A DNA stretch of 64,000 nucleotides from Vicia villosa (taxonomy: Eukaryota; Streptophyta; Magnoliopsida; Fabales; Fabaceae): contig NC_081183.1 in NCBI RefSeq assembly GCF_029867415.1, forward strand, positions 55,626,336 to 55,690,335. Direction: 5' to 3'. Under the pieces are notes generated by a model, which was given only the letters and a program-made list of their open reading frames with translations, ran no database searches and was not told the origin of the DNA. Shown here one piece after another: positions 35,828 through 49,895 of the stretch. A program made the translations under genes and the position numbers. Within the stretch, counting starts at the first letter, position 1; each line of letters starts with the position of its first letter.

Positions 35828-36551
35828 TCTAAATCCTCAAGAACAATGTTAATCAGCTTGTAGTTTTTTCAATTCTTTGGAGTTTGTTCGATGTTGTCCT
35901 TTTCCACAAAATGTGCAATTACATCTGTTAAATTTAAGAAAAAAATTACATATAAATTTAGCCAAATGAATTATAAATTTTGTTTTTGTAAATTCATAAA
36001 TAAATGTGAATGTAAATATAAAATAATATAACATAATATATATACCAAGTAATTTATCACCATTTGTAGCTGAGAGGATATATGAAAAAGCAACAAAATC
36101 AAAATGATTTGTTGGAATTTCATTCGAAACTATGTTACTGCACTTTGTAGCTCCCATAAAGTTCAATTTGAACTTGTGTGTTGCTGGTTTGAATTTCATT
36201 TCATTTCTGGCAACTAAGACAATTTCAAATAAATAAGTAGAACCTTCCTTTAAGGATTCTTGAATCTGTGTGATAAGTCTTTTCCTCACTGTAGCCGGAA
36301 TCTTTCCATACTACAATGAAAAAAGATGAAAATACAAATACAAAATCAATATAGATTGTAAATATTATTATGAAATTAAAAATGTAAAATATTTATACCT
36401 TTTCGTCAAGTAGAATCATCTCCAAACTGTTTGTTCCAGATGGATTTTTGAATTCAGGTTGAGTCCACGTACGAATGATTCGAACCTTCAAATTCCAATC
36501 AATCTTTCCAGCGTGAATGTTATCAATGAAAGTAATTATAGGAAGTGCCAT
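35828..36551 (-). pseudogene. RPA1-like copy 9
   Basis: Standard-class copy; intron 1 is one A shorter (about 36318), which explains the 1266-base step to copy 10. Confidence 0.85.
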
Positions 36552-37093
36552 TGAATAAACTATGGAAAAGAAAGCTGAATATTGGAGAGATGAATTTATA
36601 CCAGTTTGGTGGAGGAGAACTGAATTTATACCAATTTGGTGGAGGAGTTACGCATGAATAAAATGAGATTGTGATTTGGAACATGGGTTTATGATTTATA
36701 AAAAACGTGGGTTTAGAATTTGGATGTGGGGTTTTGAAACCGTACCAAGAATGTGCGTTTGTGATTTAGAAAATAAGAATGTATGGTTAGTTGACCTGGT
36801 AATGAAACATGGGTTTGAATTAATACGTTGGTGAAATAAGTAGTTTTTTTAGGATTTATTTTATTCAATATATTTAATATTTAATAATAATTAGTGCGTT
36901 TAATCGGGTTAAATCAACTAAAAAGTAGGAAACAATGAAAGTATTTTGTTTAGGATTTATTTCATTTAATATATTTAATAAATTAATAATTAGTAATGAA
37001 ACGTGGGGGGATGAAATTAGTTTGAGAAAATAATATATACCATAAATTAAATTACGTAATTTAATATAATGATAAGCTATTATTAAATCTTAC

Positions 37094-37818
37094 TCTAAAT
37101 CCTCAAGAACAATGTTAATCAGCTTGTAGTTTTTTCAATTCTTTGGAGTTTGTTCGATGTTGTCCTTTTCCACAAAATGTGCAATTACATCTGTTAAATT
37201 TAAGAAAAAAATTACATATAAATTTAGCCAAATGAATTATAAATTTTGTTTTTGTAAATTCATAAATAAATGTGAATGTAAATATAAAATAATATAACAT
37301 AATATATATACCAAGTAATTTATCACCATTTGTAGCTGAGAGGATATATGAAAAAGCAACAAAATCAAAATGATTTGTTGGAATTTCATTCGAAACTATG
37401 TTACTGCACTTTGTAGCTCCCATAAAGTTCAATTTGAACTTGTGTGTTGCTGGTTTGAATTTCATTTCATTTCTGGCAACTAAGACAATTTCAAATAAAT
37501 AAGTAGAACCTTCCTTTAAGGATTCTTGAATCTGTGTGATAAGTCTTTTCCTCACTGTAGCCGGAATCTTTCCATACTACAATGAAAAAAAGATGAAAAT
37601 ACAAATACAAAATCAATATAGATTGTAAATATTATTATGAAATTAAAAATGTAAAATATTTATACCTTTTCGTCAAGTAGAATCATCTCCAAACTGTTTG
37701 TTCCAGATGGATTTTTGAATTCAGGTTGAGTCCACGTACGAATGATTCGAACCTTCAAATTCCAATCAATCTTTCCAGCGTGAATGTTATCAATGAAAGT
37801 AATTATAGGAAGTGCCAT
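37094..37818 (-). pseudogene. RPA1-like copy 10 (mosaic promoter)
   Basis: Coding part is standard class, but the upstream part (37860-38040) carries markers of the second class: GGTGGCGGAG, GAGTGACGC and GTGGGTTTG. It is the last complete copy before the assembly gap. Confidence 0.85.
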
Positions 37819-38360
37819 TGAATAAACTATGGAAAAGAAAGCTGAATATTGGAGAGATGAATTTATACCAATTTGGTGGCGGAGAACTGAATTTATACCA
37901 ATTTGGTGGAGGAGTGACGCATGAATAAAATGAGATTGTGATTTGGAACATGGGTTTATGATTTATAAAAAACGTGGGTTTAGAATTTGGATGTGGGGTT
38001 TTGAAACCGTACCAAGAATGTGGGTTTGTGATTTAGAAAATAAGAATGTATGGTTAGTTGACCTGGTAATGAAACATGGGTTTGAATTAATACGTTGGTG
38101 AAATAAGTAGTTTTTTTAGGATTTATTTTATTCAATATATTTAATATTTAATAATAATTAGTGCGTTTAATCGGGTTAAATCAACTAAAAAGTAGGAAAC
38201 AATGAAAGTATTTTGTTTAGGATTTATTTCATTTAATATATTTAATAAATTAATAATTAGTAATGAAACGTGGGGGGATGAAATTAGTTTGAGAAAATAA
38301 TATATACCATAAATTAAATTACGTAATTTAATATAATGATAAGCTATTATTAAATCTTAC

Positions 38361-38403
38361 TCTAAATCCTCAAGAACAATGTTAATCAGCTTGTAGTTTT
38401 TTC
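38361..38403 (-). pseudogene. RPA1-like copy 11, cut by the assembly gap
   Basis: Only the 3' part of exon 3 (KLINIVLEDLE side) and the predicted donor are present before the N run. Confidence 0.8.
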
Positions 38404-38503
38404 NNNNNNNNNNNNNNNNNNNNNNNNNNNNNNNNNNNNNNNNNNNNNNNNNNNNNNNNNNNNNNNNNNNNNNNNNNNNNNNNNNNNNNNNNNNNNNNNN
38501 NNN
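38404..38503. other. Assembly gap of 100 N
   Basis: Exactly 100 N, the conventional placeholder for unknown length. The 35 bases before it (38369-38403) are identical to the 35 bases after it (38504-38538), so both contig ends stop at the same place in the repeat unit. The true number of missing units is unknown. Confidence 0.97.
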
Positions 38504-39220
38504 CTCAAGAACAATGTTAATCAGCTTGTAGTTTTTTCAATTCTTTGGAGTTTGTTCGATGTTGTCCTTTTCCACAAAATGTGCAATTACATCTGTTAAA
38601 TTTAAGAAAAAAATTACATATAAATTTAGCCAAATGAATTATAAATTTTGTTTTTGTAAATTCATAAATAAATGTGAATGTAAATATAAAATAATATAAC
38701 ATAATATATATACCAAGTAATTTATCACCATTTGTAGCTGAGAGGATATATGAAAAAGCAACAAAATCAAAATGATTTGTTGGAATTTCATTCGAAACTA
38801 TGTTACTGCACTTTGTAGCTCCCATAAAGTTCAATTTGAACTTGTGTGTTGCTGGTTGGAATTTCATTTCATTTCTGGCAACTAAGACAATTTCAAATAA
38901 ATAAGTAGAACCTTCGTTTAAGGATTCTTGAATCTGTGTGATAAGTCTTTTCCTCACTGTAGCCGGAATCTTTCCATACTACAATGAAAAATAGATGAAA
39001 ATACAAATACAAAATCAATATAGATTGTAAATATTATTATGAAATTAAAAATGTAAAATATTTATACCTTTTCGTCAAGTAGAATCATCTCCAAACTGTT
39101 TGTTCCAGATGGATTTTTGAATTCAGGTTGAGTCCACGTACGAATGATTCGAACCTTCAAATTCCAATCAATCTTTCCAGCGTGAATGTTATCAATGAAA
39201 GTAATTATAGGAAGTGCCAT
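38504..39220 (-). pseudogene. RPA1-like copy 12 (NEG/FQPA variant)
   Basis: Exon 2 has LNEGSTY and MKFQPATHK instead of LKEGSTY and MKFKPATHK. The last bases of exon 3 fall in the gap. The variant recurs in copies 14 and 20. Confidence 0.85.
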
Positions 39221-39762
39221 TGAATAAACTATGGAAAAGAAAGCTGAATATTGGAGAGATGAATTTATACCAGTTTGGTGGAGGAGAACTGAATTTATAC
39301 CAATTTGGTGGAGGAGTTACGCATGAATAAAATGAGATTGTGATTTTGAACATGGGTTTATGATTTATAAAAAACGTGGGTTTAGAATTTGGATGTGGGG
39401 TTTTGAAACCGTACCAAGAATGCGCGTTTGTGATTTAGAAAATAAGAATGTATGGTTAGTTGACCTGGTAATGAAACATGGGTTTGAATTAATACGTTGG
39501 TGAAATAAGTAGTTTTTTTAGGATTTATTTTATTCAATATATTTAATATTTAATAATAATTAGTGCGTTTAATCGGGTTAAATCAACTAAAAAGTAGGAA
39601 ACAATGAAAGTATTTTGTTTAGGATTTATTTCATTTAATATATTTAATAAATTAATAATTAGTAATGAAACGTGGGGGGATGAAATTAGTTTGAGAAAAT
39701 AATATATACCATAAATTAAATTACGTAATTTAATATAATGAAAAGCTATTATTAAATCTTAC

Positions 39763-40487
39763 TCTAAATCCTCAAGAACAATGTTAATCAGCTTGTAGTT
39801 TTTTCAATTCTTTGGAGTTTGTTCGATGTTGTCCTTTTCCACAAAATGTGCAATTACATCTGTTAAATTTAAGAAAAAAATTACATATAAATTTAGCCAA
39901 ATGAATTATAAATTTTGTTTTTGTAAATTCATAAATAAATGTGAATGTAAATATAAAATAATATAACATAATATATATACCAAGTAATTTATCACCATTT
40001 GTAGCTGAGAGGATATATGAAAAAGCAACAAAATCAAAATGATTTGTTGGAATTTCATTCGAAACTATGTTACTGCACTTTGTAGCTCCCATAAAGTTCA
40101 ATTTGAACTTGTGTGTTGCTGGTTTGAATTTCATTTCATTTCTGGCAACTAAGACAATTTCAAATATATAAGTAGAACCTTCCTTTAAGGATTCTTGAAT
40201 CTGTGTGATAAGTCTTTTCCTCACTGTAGCCGGAATCTTTCCATACTACAATGAAAAAAAGATGAAAATACAAATACAAAATCAATATAGATTGTAAATA
40301 TTATTATGAAATTAAAAATGTAAAATATTTATACCTTTTCGTCAAGTAGAATCATCTCCAAACTGTTTGTTCCAGATGGATTTTTGAATTCAGGTTGAGT
40401 CCACGTACGAATGATTCGAACCTTCAAATTCCAATCAATCTTTCCAGCGTGAATGTTATCAATGAAAGTAATTATAGGAAGTGCCAT
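39763..40487 (-). pseudogene. RPA1-like copy 13
   Basis: Exon 2 variant YIFEIV as in copy 3. It lies between the two near-identical copies 12 and 14, hinting at a two-unit duplication. Confidence 0.85.
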
Positions 40488-41029
40488 TGAATAAACTATG
40501 GAAAAGAAAGCTGAATATTGGAGAGATGAATTTATACCAGTTTGGTGGAGGAGAACTGAATTTATACCAATTTGGTGGAGGAGTTACGCATGAATAAAAT
40601 GAGATTGTGATTTGGAACATGGGTTTATGATTTATAAAAAACGTGGGTTTAGAATTTGGATGTGGGGTTTTGAAACCGTACCAAGAATGCGCGTTTGTGA
40701 TTTAGAAAATAAGAATGTATGGTTAGTTGACCTGGTAATGAAACATGGGTTTGAATTAATACGTTGGTGAAATAAGTAGTTTTTTTAGGATTTATTTTAT
40801 TCAATATATTTAATATTTAATAATAATTAGTGCGTTTAATCGGGTTAAATCAACTAAAAAGTAGGAAACAATGAAAGTATTTTGTTTAGGATTTATTTCA
40901 TTTAATATATTTAATAAATTAATAATTAGTAATGAAACGTGGGGGGATGAAATTAGTTTGAGAAAATAATATATACCATAAATTAAATTACGTAATTTAA
41001 TATAATGAAAAGCTATTATTAAATCTTAC

Positions 41030-41754
41030 TCTAAATCCTCAAGAACAATGTTAATCAGCTTGTAGTTTTTTCAATTCTTTGGAGTTTGTTCGATGTTGTC
41101 CTTTTCCACAAAATGTGCAATTACATCTGTTAAATTTAAGAAAAAAATTACATATAAATTTAGCCAAATGAATTATAAATTTTGTTTTTGTAAATTCATA
41201 AATAAATGTGAATGTAAATATAAAATAATATAACATAATATATATACCAAGTAATTTATCACCATTTGTAGCTGAGAGGATATATGAAAAAGCAACAAAA
41301 TCAAAATGATTTGTTGGAATTTCATTCGAAACTATGTTACTGCACTTTGTAGCTCCCATAAAGTTCAATTTGAACTTGTGTGTTGCTGGTTGGAATTTCA
41401 TTTCATTTCTGGCAACTAAGACAATTTCAAATAAATAAGTAGAACCTTCGTTTAAGGATTCTTGAATCTGTGTGATAAGTCTTTTCCTCACTGTAGCCGG
41501 AATCTTTCCATACTACAATGAAAAATAGATGAAAATACAAATACAAAATCAATATAGATTGTAAATATTATTATGAAATTAAAAATGTAAAATATTTATA
41601 CCTTTTCGTCAAGTAGAATCATCTCCAAACTGTTTGTTCCAGATGGATTTTTGAATTCAGGTTGAGTCCACGTACGAATGATTCGAACCTTCAAATTCCA
41701 ATCAATCTTTCCAGCGTGAATGTTATCAATGAAAGTAATTATAGGAAGTGCCAT
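41030..41754 (-). pseudogene. RPA1-like copy 14 (NEG/FQPA variant)
   Basis: Shares the coding changes of copy 12 and its upstream marker GATTTTGAACATGGG (about 41875), so 12 and 14 are recent duplicates. Confidence 0.85.
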
Positions 41755-42295
41755 TGAATAAACTATGGAAAAGAAAGCTGAATATTGGAGAGATGAATTT
41801 ATACCAGTTTGGTGGAGGAGAACTGAATTTATACCAATTTGGTGGAGGAGTTACGCATGAATAAAATGAGATTGTGATTTTGAACATGGGTTTATGATTT
41901 ATAAAAAACGTGGGTTTAGAATTTGGATGTGGGGTTTTGAAACCGTACCAAGAATGCGCGTTTGTGATTTAGAAAATAAGAATGTATGGTTAGTTGACCT
42001 GGTAATGAAACATGGGTTTGAATTAATACGTTGGTGAAATAAGTAGTTTTTTAGGATTTATTTTATTCAATATATTTAATATTTAATAATAATTAGTGCG
42101 TTTAATCGGGTTAAATCAACTAAAAAGTAGGAAACAATGAAAGTATTTTGTTTAGGATTTATTTCATTTAATATATTTAATAAATTAATAATTAGTAATG
42201 AAACGTGGGGGGATGAAATTAGTTTGAGAAAATAATATATACCATAAATTAAATTACGTAATTTAATATAATGAAAAGCTATTATTAAATCTTAC

Positions 42296-43020
42296 TCTAA
42301 ATCCTCAAGAACAATGTTAATCAGCTTGTAGTTTTTTCAATTCTTTGGAGTTTGTTCGATGTTGTCCTTTTCCACAAAATGTGCAATTACATCTGTTAAA
42401 TTTAAGAAAAAAATTACATATAAATTTAGCCAAATGAATTATAAATTTTGTTTTTGTAAATTCATAAATAAATGTGAATGTAAATATAAAATAATATAAC
42501 ATAATATATATACCAAGTAATTTATCACCATTTGTAGCTGAGAGGATATATGAAAAAGCAACAAAATCAAAATGATTTGTTGGAATTTCATTCGAAACTA
42601 TGTTACTGCACTTTGTAGCTCCCATAAAGTTCAATTTGAACTTGTGTGTTGCTGGTTTGAATTTCATTTCATTTCTGGCAACTAAGACAATTTCAAATAA
42701 ATAAGTAGAACCTTCCTTTAAGGATTCTTGAATCTGTGTGATAAGTCTTTTCCTCACTGTAGCCGGAATCTTTCCATACTACAATGAAAAATAGATGAAA
42801 ATACAAATACAAAATCAATATAGATTGTAAATATTATTATGAAATTAAAAATGTAAAATATTTATACCTTTTCGTCAAGTAGAATCATCTCCAAACTGTT
42901 TGTTCCAGATGGATTTTTGAATTCAGGTTGAGTCCACGTACGAATGATTCGAACCTTCAAATTCCAATCAATCTTTCCAGCGTGAATGTTATCAATGAAA
43001 GTAATTATAGGAAGTGCCAT
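42296..43020 (-). pseudogene. RPA1-like copy 15
   Basis: Standard coding class, but intron 1 carries AAAAATAGATG as in copies 12 and 14, so it is a mosaic of the two types. Confidence 0.85.
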
Positions 43021-43562
43021 TGAATAAACTATGGAAAAGAAAGCTGAATATTGGAGAGATGAATTTATACCAGTTTGGTGGAGGAGAACTGAATTTATAC
43101 CAATTTGGTGGAGGAGTTACGCATGAATAAAATGAGATTGTGATTTGGAACATGGGTTTATGATTTATAAAAAACGTGGGTTTAGAATTTGGATGTGGGG
43201 TTTTGAAACCGTACCAAGAATGTGCGTTTGTGATTTAGAAAATAAGAATGTATGGTTAGTTGACCTGGTAATGAAACATGGGTTTGAATTAATACGTTGG
43301 TGAAATAAGTAGTTTTTTTAGGATTTATTTTATTCAATATATTTAATATTTAATAATAATTAGTGCGTTTAATCGGGTTAAATCAACTAAAAAGTAGGAA
43401 ACAATGAAAGTATTTTGTTTAGGATTTATTTCATTTAATATATTTAATAAATTAATAATTAGTAATGAAACGTGGGGGGATGAAATTAGTTTGAGAAAAT
43501 AATATATACCATAAATTAAATTACGTAATTTAATATAATGAAAAGCTATTATTAAATCTTAC

Positions 43563-44287
43563 TCTAAATCCTCAAGAACAATGTTAATCAGCTTGTAGTT
43601 TTTTCAATTCTTTGGAGTTTGTTCGATGTTGTCCTTTTCCACAAAATGTGCAATTACATCTGTTAAATTTAAGAAAAAAATTACATATAAATTTAGCCAA
43701 ATGAATTATAAATTTTGTTTTTGTAAATTCATAAATAAATGTGAATGTAAATATAAAATAATATAACATAATATATATACCAAGTAATTTATCACCATTT
43801 GTAGCTGAGAGGATATATGAAAAAGCAACAAAATCAAAATGATTTGTTGGAATTTCATTCGAAACTATGTTACTGCACTTTGTAGCTCCCATAAAGTTCA
43901 ATTTGAACTTGTGTGTTGCTGGTTTGAATTTCATTTCATTTCTGGCAACTAAGACAATTTCAAATAAATAAGTAGAACCTTCCTTTAAGGATTCTTGAAT
44001 CTGTGTGATAAGTCTTTTCCTCACTGTAGCCGGAATCTTTCCATACTACAATGAAAAAAAGATGAAAATACAAATACAAAATCAATATAGATTGTAAATA
44101 TTATTATGAAATTAAAAATGTAAAATATTTATACCTTTTCGTCAAGTAGAATCATCTCCAAACTGTTTGTTCCAGATGGATTTTTGAATTCAGGTTGAGT
44201 CCACGTACGAATGATTCGAACCTTCAAATTCCAATCAATCTTTCCAGCGTGAATGTTATCAATGAAAGTAATTATAGGAAGTGCCAT
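43563..44287 (-). pseudogene. RPA1-like copy 16
   Basis: Standard-class copy with an open spliced frame to the shared TGA. Confidence 0.85.
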
Positions 44288-44829
44288 TGAATAAACTATG
44301 GAAAAGAAAGCTGAATATTGGAGAGATGAATTTATACCAGTTTGGTGGAGGAGAACTGAATTTATACCAATTTGGTGGAGGAGTTACGCATGAATAAAAT
44401 GAGATTGTGATTTGGAACATGGGTTTATGATTTATAAAAAACGTGGGTTTAGAATTTGGATGTGGGGTTTTGAAACCGTACCAAGAATGCGCGTTTGTGA
44501 TTTAGAAAATAAGAATGTATGGTTAGTTGACCTGGTAATGAAACATGGGTTTGAATTAATACGTTGGTGAAATAAGTAGTTTTTTTAGGATTTATTTTAT
44601 TCAATATATTTAATATTTAATAATAATTAGTGCGTTTAATCGGGTTAAATCAACTAAAAAGTAGGAAACAATGAAAGTATTTTGTTTAGGATTTATTTCA
44701 TTTAATATATTTAATAAATTAATAATTAGTAATGAAACGTGGGGGGATGAAATTAGTTTGAGAAAATAATATATACCATAAATTAAATTACGTAATTTAA
44801 TATAATGATAAGCTATTATTAAATCTTAC

Positions 44830-45553
44830 TCTAAATCCTCAAGAACAATGTTAATCAGCTTGTAGTTTTTTCAATTCTTTGGAGTTTGTTCGATGTTGTC
44901 CTTTTCCACAAAATGTGCAATTACATCTGTTAAATTTAAGAAAAAAATTACATATAAATTTAGCCAAATGAATTATAAATTTTGTTTTTGTAAATTCATA
45001 AATAAATGTGAATGTAAATATAAAATAATATAACATAATATATATACCAAGTAATTTATCACCATTTGTAGCTGAGAGGATATATGAAAAAGCAACAAAA
45101 TCAAAATGATTTGTTGGAATTTCATTCGAAACTATGTTACTGCACTTTGTAGCTCCCATAAAGTTCAATTTGAACTTGTGTGTTGCTGGTTTGAATTTCA
45201 TTTCATTTCTGGCAACTAAGACAATTTCAAATATATAAGTAGAACCTTCCTTTAAGGATTCTTGAATCTGTGTGATAAGTCTTTTCCTCACTGTAGCCGG
45301 AATCTTTCCATACTACAATGAAAAAAGATGAAAATACAAATACAAAATCAATATAGATTGTAAATATTATTATGAAATTAAAAATGTAAAGTATTTATAC
45401 CTTTTCGTCAAGTAGAATCATCTCCAAACTATTTGGTCCAGATGGATTTTTGAATTCAGGTTGAGTCCACATACGAATGATTCGAACCTTCAAATTCAAG
45501 TCAATCTTTCCAGCGTGAATGTTATCATTGAAAGTAATTATAGGAAGTTCCAT
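44830..45553 (-). pseudogene. RPA1-like copy 17 (class switch in intron 1)
   Basis: Exons 2-3 are standard class (YIFEIV). Exon 1 is of the second class, beginning MELPIITFNDN and containing KIDLNLK and RMWTQ. The switch near 45320-45390 marks the start of the diverged block. Confidence 0.85.
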
Positions 45554-46096
45554 TGAATAAACTATGGAAAAGAAAGCTGAATATTGGAGAGATGAATTTA
45601 TACCAATTTGGTGGCGGAGAACTGAATTTATACCAATTTGGTGGAGGAGTGACGCATGAATAAAATGAGATTGTGATTTGGAACATGGGTTTATGATTTA
45701 TAAAAAACGTGGGTTTAGAATTTGGATGTGGGGTTTTGAAACCGTACCAAGAATGTGGGTTTGAGATTTAGAAAATAAGAATGTATGGTTAGTTGACCTG
45801 GTAATGAAACATGGGTTTGAATTAATACGTTGGTGAAATAAGTAGTTTTTTTAGGACTTATTTTATTCAATATATTTAATACTTAATAATCATTAGTGTG
45901 TTTAATCAGGTTAAATCAACTAAGAAGTAGGAAACAATGAAAGTAGTTTTTTTAGGGTTTATTTCATTTAATATATTTAATAAATTAATAATTAGTAATG
46001 AAACGTGGGGGGAATGAAATTAGTTTGAGAAAATAATATATACCATAAATTAAATTACGTAATTTAATATAATGATAAGCTATTATTAAATCTTAC

Positions 46097-46821
46097 TCGA
46101 AATCCTCAAGAACAATGTTAATCAGCTTGTAGTTTTTTCAATTCTTTGGACTTTGTTTGATGTGGTCCTTTTCCACAAAATGTGCAATTACATCTGTTAA
46201 ATTTAAGAAAAAAATTACATATTAATTGAGCCAAATGAATTATAAAATTTGTTATTTTGAATTCTAAAATAAATGTGAATGTAAATATAAAATAATATAA
46301 CATAATATATATACCAACTAATTTATCACCATTTGTAGCTGAGAGGATATATGAAAAAGCAACAAAATCAAAATGATTTGTTGGAATTTCATTCGAAACT
46401 ATGTTACTGCACTTTGTAGCTCCCATAAAGTTCAATTTGAACTTGTGTGTTGTTGGTTTGAATTTCATTTCATTTCTGGCAACTAAGACAATTTCAAATA
46501 AATAAGTAGAACCTTCCTTTAAGGATTCTTGAATCTGTGTGATAAGTCTTTTCCTCACTGTAGCCGGAATCTTTCCATACTACAATGAAAAAAAGATGAA
46601 AATACAAATACAAAATCAATATAGATTGTAAATATTATTATGAAATTAAAAATGTAAAATATTTATACCTTTTCGTCAAGTAGAATCATCTCCAAACTGT
46701 TTGTTCCAGATGGATTTTTGAATTCAGGTTGAGTCCACGTACGAATGATTCGAACCTTCAAATTCCAATCAATCTTTCCAGCGTGAATGTTATCAATGAA
46801 AGTAATTATAGGAAGTGCCAT
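46097..46821 (-). pseudogene. RPA1-like copy 18 (second class)
   Basis: Exon 2 has KPTTHKF and ends DKLV instead of DKLL; intron 2 is rearranged at many positions (46224-46275). Exon 1 is standard. The matching duplicate is copy 23. Confidence 0.85.
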
Positions 46822-47364
46822 TGAATAAACTATGGAAAAGAAAGCTGAATATTGGAGAGATGAATTTATACCAATTTGGTGGCGGAGAACTGAATTTATA
46901 CCAATTTGGTGGAGGAGTGACGCATGAATAAAATGAGATTGTGATTTGGAACATGGGTTTATGATTTATAAAAAACGTGGGTTTAGAATTTGGATGTGGG
47001 GTTTTGAAACAGTATCAAAGAACATGGATTTGTGATTTAGAAAATAAGAATGTATGGTTAGTTGACCTGGTAATGAAACATGGGTTTGAATTAATACGTT
47101 GGTGAAATAAGTAGTTTTTTTAGGATTTATTTTATTCAATATATGTAATATTTAATAATAATTAGTGCGTTTAATCGGGTTAAATCAACTAAAAAGTAGG
47201 AAGCAATGAAAGTATTTTGTTTAGGATTTATTTCATTTAATATATTTAATAAATTAATAATTAGTAATGAAACGTGGGGGGATGAAATTAGTTTGAGAAA
47301 ATAATATATACCATAAATTAAATTACGTAATTTAATATAATGATAAGCTATTATTAAATCTTAC

Positions 47365-48087
47365 TCTAAATCCTCAAGAACAATGTTAATCAGCTTGTAG
47401 TTTTTTCAATTCTTTGGAGTTTGTTCGATGTTGTCCTTTTCCACAAAATGTGCAATTACATCTGTTAAATTTAAGAAAAAAATTACATATAAATTTAGCC
47501 AAATGAATTATAAATTTTGTTTTTGTAAATTCATAAATAAATGTGAATGTAAATATAAAATAATATAACATAATATATATACCAAGTAATTTATCACCAT
47601 TTGTACCTGAGAGGATATATGAAAAAGCAACAAAATCAAAATGATTTGTTGGAATTTCATTCGCAACTATGTTACTGCACTTTGTAGCTCCCACAAATTT
47701 CAATTTGAACTTATGTGTTGCTGGTTTGAATTTCATTTCATTTATGGCAACTAAGACAGTTTTAATTATATAAGTAGATCATTCCTTTAAGGATTCTTGA
47801 ATCTGTCTGATAAGTCTTTTCTTCACTGTAGCCTGAATCTTTCCATACTACGATGAAAAAAGATGAAAATACAAATACAAAATCAATATAGATTGTAAAT
47901 ATTTTATGAAATTAAAAATGTAAAGTATTTATACCTTTTCCTCAAGTAGAATCATCTCCAAACTATTTGGTCCAGATGGATTTTTGAATTCAGGTTGAGT
48001 CCACATACGAATGATTCGAACCTTCAAATTCAAGTCAATCTTTCCAGCGTGAATGTTATCATTGAAAGTAATTATAGGAAGTTCCAT
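47365..48087 (-). pseudogene. RPA1-like copy 19 (nonsense mutation)
   Basis: Exon 2 differs strongly (KRLIRQIQES, FKLKFVGATKCSNIVANE) and has an in-frame TGA where copy 24 reads KEES (plus strand TAGATCATTCC near 47777). This copy cannot give the 157-residue product. Exon 1 is second class. Confidence 0.85.
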
Positions 48088-48629
48088 TGAATAAACTATG
48101 GAAAAGAAAGCTGAATATTGGAGAGATGAATTTATACCAATTTGGTGGCGGAGAACTGAATTTATACCAATTTGGTGGAGGAGTGACGCATGAATAAAAT
48201 GAGATTGTGATTTGGAACATGGGTTTATGATTTATAAAAAACGTGGGTTTAGAATTTGGATGTGGGGTTTTGAAACCGTACCAAGAATGTGGGTTTGTGA
48301 TTTAGAAAATAAGAATGTATGGTTAGTTGACCTGGTAATGAAACATGGGATTGAATTAATACGTTGGTGAAATAAGTAGTTTTTTTAGGACTTATTTTAT
48401 TCAATATATTTAATACTTAATAATAATTAGTGTGTTTAATGAGGTTAAATCAACTAAGAAGTAGGAAACAATGAAAGTAGTTTTTTTAGGGTTTATTTCA
48501 TTTAATATATTTAATAAATTAATAATTAGTAATGAAACGTGGGGGGATGAAATTAGTTTGAGAAAATAATATATACCATAAATTAAATTACGTAATTTAA
48601 TATAATGATAAGCTATTATTAAATCTTAC

Positions 48630-49354
48630 TCGAAATCCTCAAGAACAATGTTAATCAGCTTGTAGTTTTTTCAATTCTTTGGAGTTTGTTTGATGTGGTC
48701 CTTTTCCACAAAATGTGCAATTACATCTGTTAAATTTAAGAAAAAAATTACATATAAATTTAGCCAAATGAATTATAAATTTTGTTTTTGTAAATTCATA
48801 AATAAATGTGAATGTAAATATAAAATAATATAACATAATATATATACCAAGTAATTTATCACCATTTGTAGCTGAGAGGATATATGAAAAAGCAACAAAA
48901 TCAAAATGATTTGTTGGAATTTCATTTGAAACTATGTTACTGCACTTTGTAGCTCCCATAAAGTTCAATTTGAACTTGTGTGTTGCTGGTTGGAATTTCA
49001 TTTCATTTCTGGCAACTAAGACAATTTCAAATAAATAAGTAGAACCTTCGTTTAAGGATTCTTGAATCTGTGTGATAAGTCTTTTCCTCACTGTAGCCGG
49101 AATCTTTCCATACTACAATGAAAAATAGATGAAAATACAAATACAAAATCAATATAGATTGTAAATATTATTATGAAATTAAAAATGTAAAATATTTATA
49201 CCTTTTCGTTAAGTAGAATCATCTCCAAACTGTTTGTTCCAGATGGATTTTTGAATTCAGGTTGAGTCCACGTACGAATGATTCGAACCTTCAAATTCCA
49301 ATCAATCTTTCCAGCGTGAATGTTATCAATGAAAGTAATTATAGGAAGTGCCAT
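48630..49354 (-). pseudogene. RPA1-like copy 20 (mosaic)
   Basis: Exon 3 is second class (DHIKQT; plus strand GTTTGATGTGGTCC) while exon 2 is the NEG/FQPA variant of copies 12 and 14, so a class junction lies within this copy. Confidence 0.85.
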
Positions 49355-49895
49355 TGAATAAACTATGGAAAAGAAAGCTGAATATTGGAGAGATGAATTT
49401 ATACCAGTTTGGTGGAGGAGAACTGAATTTATACCAATTTGGTGGAGGAGTTACGCATGAATAAAATGAGATTGTGATTTGGAACATGGGTTTATGATTT
49501 ATAAAAAACGTGGGTTTAGAATTTGGATGTGGGGTTTTGAAACCGTACCAAGAATGCGCGTTTGTGATTTAGAAAATAAGAATGTATGGTTAGTTGACCT
49601 GGTAATGAAACATGGGTTTGAATTAATACGTTGGTGAAATAAGTAGTTTTTTAGGATTTATTTTATTCAATATATTTAATATTTAATAATAATTAGTGCG
49701 TTTAATCGGGTTAAATCAACTAAAAAGTAGGAAACAATGAAAGTATTTTGTTTAGGATTTATTTCATTTAATATATTTAATAAATTAATAATTAGTAATG
49801 AAACGTGGGGGGATGAAATTAGTTTGAGAAAATAATATATACCATAAATTAAATTACGTAATTTAATATAATGAAAAGCTATTATTAAATCTTAC

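Larger units (their letters stand above)
25059..38403 (-). repeat. RPA1-derived tandem array, block A (10 units plus edges)
   Basis: Head-to-tail units of 1266-1268 bases, taken from the spacing of one exon 3 landmark at 25714, 26981, 28248, 29515, 30781, 32048, 33315, 34582, 35849, 37115 and 38382. Units 2-10 are almost identical by eye. Unit 1 at the left edge is clearly more diverged. The block starts inside a unit at the Sirevirus insertion and ends inside a unit at an assembly gap. Confidence 0.97.
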
